Source of the DNA: a bacterium
GTDB lineage: Bacteria > Ratteibacteria > UBA8468 > B48-G9 > JAFGKM01
Length of the DNA: 9,626 bases
Reading direction: 5' to 3'
Assembly: GCA_026416755.1 (NCBI GenBank)
Contig: JAOAEP010000014.1
Coordinates: forward strand, 1 to 9,626
The stretch's first letter is position 1. The number at the start of each line of letters is the position of its first letter. The position numbers and the translations under genes are program-made. The notes beneath the pieces are model-generated. The model did no database searches. It worked only from the letters and a program-made list of their open reading frames with translations, and was not told where the DNA came from. Below, in pieces: positions 7,505 to 9,626 of the stretch.

Positions 7505-7576
7505 TGCCGGGGGGCAGAATCGAACTGCCCACGCCAGCCTTTTCAGGGCTGCGCTCTACCACTGAGCTACCCCGGC
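7505..7576 (-). tRNA. tRNA-Phe (anticodon GAA)
   Basis: The minus strand folds by hand into a complete 72-nt cloverleaf. The acceptor stem pairs GCCGGGG with CCCCGGC (7 pairs). The D stem pairs GCTC with GAGC around a 7-nt loop, and the anticodon stem pairs CAGCC with GGCTG around loop CTGAAAA, giving anticodon GAA. The variable loop has 5 nt. The T stem pairs GGCAG with CTGCC around TTCGATT, and the discriminator base is A. No CCA follows, so CCA must be added after transcription. The gene lies 35 bp upstream of secA in the same orientation with no visible terminator, so it is probably processed from the leader of the secA operon. Confidence 0.97.
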
Positions 7577-7588
7577 AATACCAGAAAT

Positions 7589-7617
7589 AAATTACCAGTT
7601 TAAAAAGTTTTTGTCAA
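7589..7617 (-). promoter_or_regulatory. Predicted promoter of tRNA-Phe/secA operon
   Basis: The minus strand has a perfect -35 TTGACA (7617-7612), a 17-bp spacer, and a weak -10 TAATTT (7594-7589) preceded by TGG, which would make an extended -10. Transcription would begin near 7582, about six bases before the mature tRNA end. The -35 overlaps that of the divergent plus-strand promoter. Confidence 0.6.
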
Positions 7618-7639
7618 GTTTTGTAACTTGTTTTAAAAT
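7611..7639 (+). promoter_or_regulatory. Predicted promoter of the UroD-like gene, with near-leaderless start
   Basis: The plus strand shows -35 TTGTCA (7611-7616, 5 of 6 to consensus), a 17-bp spacer and -10 TAAAAT (7634-7639, 5 of 6). The expected start, about seven bases after the -10, falls at about 7646, immediately before the ATG at 7647. This agrees with the lack of a Shine-Dalgarno sequence before that ATG. Confidence 0.5.
7615..7630. repeat. Inverted repeat in the divergent promoter region
   Basis: CAAGTT and AACTTG form a perfect 6-bp inverted repeat with a 4-bp centre TTGT. It covers the end of the plus-strand -35 and most of its spacer, and the upstream half of the minus-strand -35. 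It could be an operator for a dimeric repressor, although a repeat this short can occur by chance. No regulator gene is present in the window. Confidence 0.4.
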
Positions 7640-7646
7640 TAAAAAT

Positions 7647-8744
7647 ATGACAAGAAGAGAACTAAATATAAAAATATTTGAAGGATATACAGATAAAGTT
7701 TTATGGCAACCAAGACTTGAAACATGGATATATTATAACAGAAAAAATAACTCATTGCCAAATAGTTTTAAGGAACTATCAGATTTTGAAATTTATGATG
7801 AACTTGGTTGTTCAGTGAGATATGGGGCTTCAAGAGGATTAATTGAATATAATGAGGAACCTGTTGAGTCATTTGAAAAAGTTATTGATGAAAACCATAT
7901 AGAAATAGTTATAAGAACTAAGTGGGGTGACTTAAAAACAGTTTATCAAATAGTTAAAGAAAATGAAAATAAAAGAATTGTAAAATTTCCTGTTGAAAAT
8001 TTAAAAGAACTTAAAACTTTGACAAATTATATAAGAAATAAAAGATATGTTTTCGTTAATGAAATATTTGAAGAAAGTGATAAAAAGTTGGGAAATAGAG
8101 GTGCTCCTACAATTTTTCTTTCAAGTTCAGGATTCACTGATTTAATTAAATTTTATGCAGGACTTTTAAATACATTTTATTTACTTAAAGATTATCCAAA
8201 GCAATTAGAAGAATATCTTGATGCTTGTGATGAAAGAGATGAAAGAATGATAAGGGAAGTTTTAAAATCAGATTGTAGAATTTTCAATCTTGGAGACCAT
8301 GCCACAAATGAATTTACTCCTCCACCAATTCTTGAGAAATATCTTTTACCAAGATGGCAAAAAATTGGGGAGATTATGAGAAAAAATAATAGATTTGTCC
8401 ACAGTCATTGGGATGGGAATTCAAAATTGATCTTAAAATATATAAAAAACTCGGGACTATCAGGCATTGAAGCATTAACTCCTTATCCTCAGTGTGACAT
8501 GTCTCTTGAAGAAATAAAGGAGGCGGTTGGTGATGAATTTGTTGTTCTTGACCTTATACCAGCGATTTTCTTTTTACCTTCTTATTCTACTGATTTTGTT
8601 CTTGATTTTGCAAAAAAAGTTATAGATATTTTTGCTCCAAAACTTATACTTGGGGTCTCTGATGAACTACCACCTTTTGGTCAAATTGAAAAGATAGAAA
8701 AAATTTCTGAATATATCTATAAAAAATTTGGGAAAATAGAATGA
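7647..8744 (+). CDS. Uroporphyrinogen-decarboxylase superfamily protein (methyltransferase-like)
   Basis: The product has 365 residues from ATG 7647. It looks like the UroD superfamily, a TIM-barrel fold that includes heme-pathway UroD and the MtaA/MtbA/CmuA corrinoid methyltransferases. Visible marks are VLWQPRLETWIYYN near the N-terminus, the acidic/His site LGDHATNEFTPPP (about 215-227), the core VHSHWDGNSKLIL (about 251-263) in place of the HxCG found in zinc-dependent methyltransferases, GIEALTPYPQCDMSLEE (about 273-289), and LGVSDELPP (about 335-343). It is unlikely to be true HemE, because the usual N-terminal R-x-P-V-W-x-M-R-Q-A-G region is absent. The substrate is unknown; a methyl-transfer or metal-binding role is possible. 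An in-frame TTG at 7611 would add 12 residues but overlaps the promoter, so ATG is preferred. It overlaps the next gene by ATGA, implying coupled translation. Confidence 0.75.
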   Translation: MTRRELNIKIFEGYTDKVLWQPRLETWIYYNRKNNSLPNSFKELSDFEIYDELGCSVRYGASRGLIEYNEEPVESFEKVIDENHIEIVIRTKWGDLKTVYQIVKENENKRIVKFPVENLKELKTLTNYIRNKRYVFVNEIFEESDKKLGNRGAPTIFLSSSGFTDLIKFYAGLLNTFYLLKDYPKQLEEYLDACDERDERMIREVLKSDCRIFNLGDHATNEFTPPPILEKYLLPRWQKIGEIMRKNNRFVHSHWDGNSKLILKYIKNSGLSGIEALTPYPQCDMSLEEIKEAVGDEFVVLDLIPAIFFLPSYSTDFVLDFAKKVIDIFAPKLILGVSDELPPFGQIEKIEKISEYIYKKFGKIE

Positions 8745-9619
8745 TTAAAATTGCTCTTTTTGGTTATTCAGGAAGTGGTAAAACATATATTTTTAGAAGT
8801 TTGACAGGTAAAGAAGGTGAGATTTTTGATCCTTTTAAACCAAATATAGGAGTTGGGATTTATAAAGATAAAAGATTAGAAAAAATAAAAGAGATTATAA
8901 ATCCCAAAAAAATTATCTATCCTGAGTTTGAAATATATGATTTTAAAGGTTTCCCAGAAGGAGAAGGGTTCCCTTCAAATTATTTTAAAAACTTCAATGA
9001 AATAGATATAATTTATTTGATTGTGAAAAATTTCACAAACGAAGTAAATCCTCAGGAAGAAATGGAGTCGTTAATAATGGAACTTATTTATCATGATATA
9101 GAAAGAATAGAAAGTATAATTGAGACAAGGAAAAGGGAAAAAGAAAATATAGAAATTTGGGAAAAATCACTTGAATTTTTAAAATCAGAAAAACTATTGA
9201 AAAACATAGGACTTGATAAAAAACAATTACTCGGTGCAGAACTTTTAACATTGAAGGAGGTTATTGTTTTTTCTAATGGAGAAACAAAACAGATAAAAAC
9301 AAGTTTACCTATAGTTTATAATCTTGATGATTTTTATAAAAAGGCAATAGAAACACTTAATATGATTACTTTTTATACAATTAAAGGAGATATAGCACAG
9401 GCATGGATAATACCGAAAAATCTAACAGCAAAACAGGCAGGAGGCAAAATTCATAAAGATATAGAAAAGGGATTTGTAAAAGCAGCAACATTAAGTTTTA
9501 ATGAATTCATTGAAATAACTGACTGGCATAAAGCAAAAAATATGGGCATATTAAAATTTCTTGGTCCAAATTCCCAAATTTCTGATGGTGACATAGTTGA
9601 ATTTTACTTTACAAAATAA
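8741..9619 (+). CDS. Shortened YchF/Obg-family P-loop protein with C-terminal TGS domain
   Basis: The product has 292 residues, about 70 fewer than YchF (E. coli 363 aa), a ribosome-associated ATPase/GTPase. The P-loop GYSGSGKT is at 8-15. The switch 2 counterpart is YDFKGFPEGEGF (66-77), matching the DIAGLV...GEGLG pattern, and the coiled-coil arm is at about 105-150. LLTLKEVIVFSNGET (168-182) aligns with the YchF segment that carries the NxxE base-recognition motif. The C-terminal TGS domain (about 208-291) is clear: AWIIPKNLTAKQAGGKIHKDIEKGF and a final DGDIVEFYF closely follow YchF. The stretch that should hold switch 1 (CTIEPNTG in YchF) is shortened to DPFKPNIG, and the part between NxxE and the TGS domain, which holds G5, is largely gone. 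It may be a specialised paralogue rather than the housekeeping YchF. It is translationally coupled to the UroD-like gene. Confidence 0.8.
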   Translation: MIKIALFGYSGSGKTYIFRSLTGKEGEIFDPFKPNIGVGIYKDKRLEKIKEIINPKKIIYPEFEIYDFKGFPEGEGFPSNYFKNFNEIDIIYLIVKNFTNEVNPQEEMESLIMELIYHDIERIESIIETRKREKENIEIWEKSLEFLKSEKLLKNIGLDKKQLLGAELLTLKEVIVFSNGETKQIKTSLPIVYNLDDFYKKAIETLNMITFYTIKGDIAQAWIIPKNLTAKQAGGKIHKDIEKGFVKAATLSFNEFIEITDWHKAKNMGILKFLGPNSQISDGDIVEFYFTK

Positions 9620-9626
9620 TTATTTT

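Noticed and set aside
7579..7598. Direct repeat TACCAG at 7579-7584 and 7593-7598
   Set aside because: Two 6-mers 14 bp apart in a short spacer; one copy is part of the predicted tRNA -10 region, and there is no further evidence of function.
7237..7603. Two plus-strand open frames over the secA start and the tRNA
   Set aside because: Both are shadows of secA and of the tRNA gene; the second reads directly through the tRNA cloverleaf.
8395..8403. TTGTCCACA, a near-consensus DnaA box
   Set aside because: It lies inside the UroD-like gene and is explained by the codons for Phe-Val-His-Ser; it is single and far from the other sites.

Overview
The window is a compact, visibly AT-rich bacterial chromosome segment. 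Its main feature is a replication and secretion gene block on the minus strand. Read in the direction of transcription, the order is tRNA-Phe(GAA), secA, dnaA, dnaN, dciA (DUF721) and dapA, the last cut off by the left edge of the window. These genes run from about 7.6 kb down to position 1 with almost no spacing, so they look like one long transcription unit. From about 7.6 kb rightwards, two genes run on the plus strand: a uroporphyrinogen-decarboxylase (UroD) superfamily protein, and a shortened YchF-like P-loop protein that overlaps it by ATGA.

The organism is a bacterium with a Shine-Dalgarno system (AAGGAGG before dnaN) and no CCA encoded in the tRNA gene. SecA carries extra sequence with the pattern LRPVSRKEAY just before the DITYGT motif. 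I associate this with SecA proteins of the PVC/Omnitrophota and other candidate-phylum type. An uncultured anaerobe of such a lineage is therefore plausible, but this is a low-confidence inference from memory. I cannot name the species.

The dnaA-dnaN region looks like an origin of replication. The 108 bp between the genes holds three DnaA-box-like 9-mers in the same orientation around a very A+T-rich core, plus a perfect TATAAT. A perfect TTTTCCACA also lies in the short secA-dnaA spacer, just upstream of the dnaA start. recF, the usual neighbour of dnaN, is absent, and the helicase-operating protein gene dciA follows dnaN directly.

The divergent junction at 7577-7646 is tightly packed. The predicted tRNA/secA promoter (minus strand) and the predicted promoter of the UroD-like gene (plus strand) share nearly the same -35 bases, with a perfect 6-bp inverted repeat on top. 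The plus-strand transcript would begin within about one base of its ATG.

The most unusual protein features are a roughly 345-residue charged coiled-coil insertion inside the second motor domain of SecA (1266 aa in total), a non-canonical C-terminus on the sliding clamp, a Cys in place of the first Thr of the DapA GTTGE motif, an HxHWDG site in the UroD-like protein, and a YchF homologue that has lost the segment carrying its G5 motif. No mobile elements, CRISPR arrays or rRNA genes are visible.
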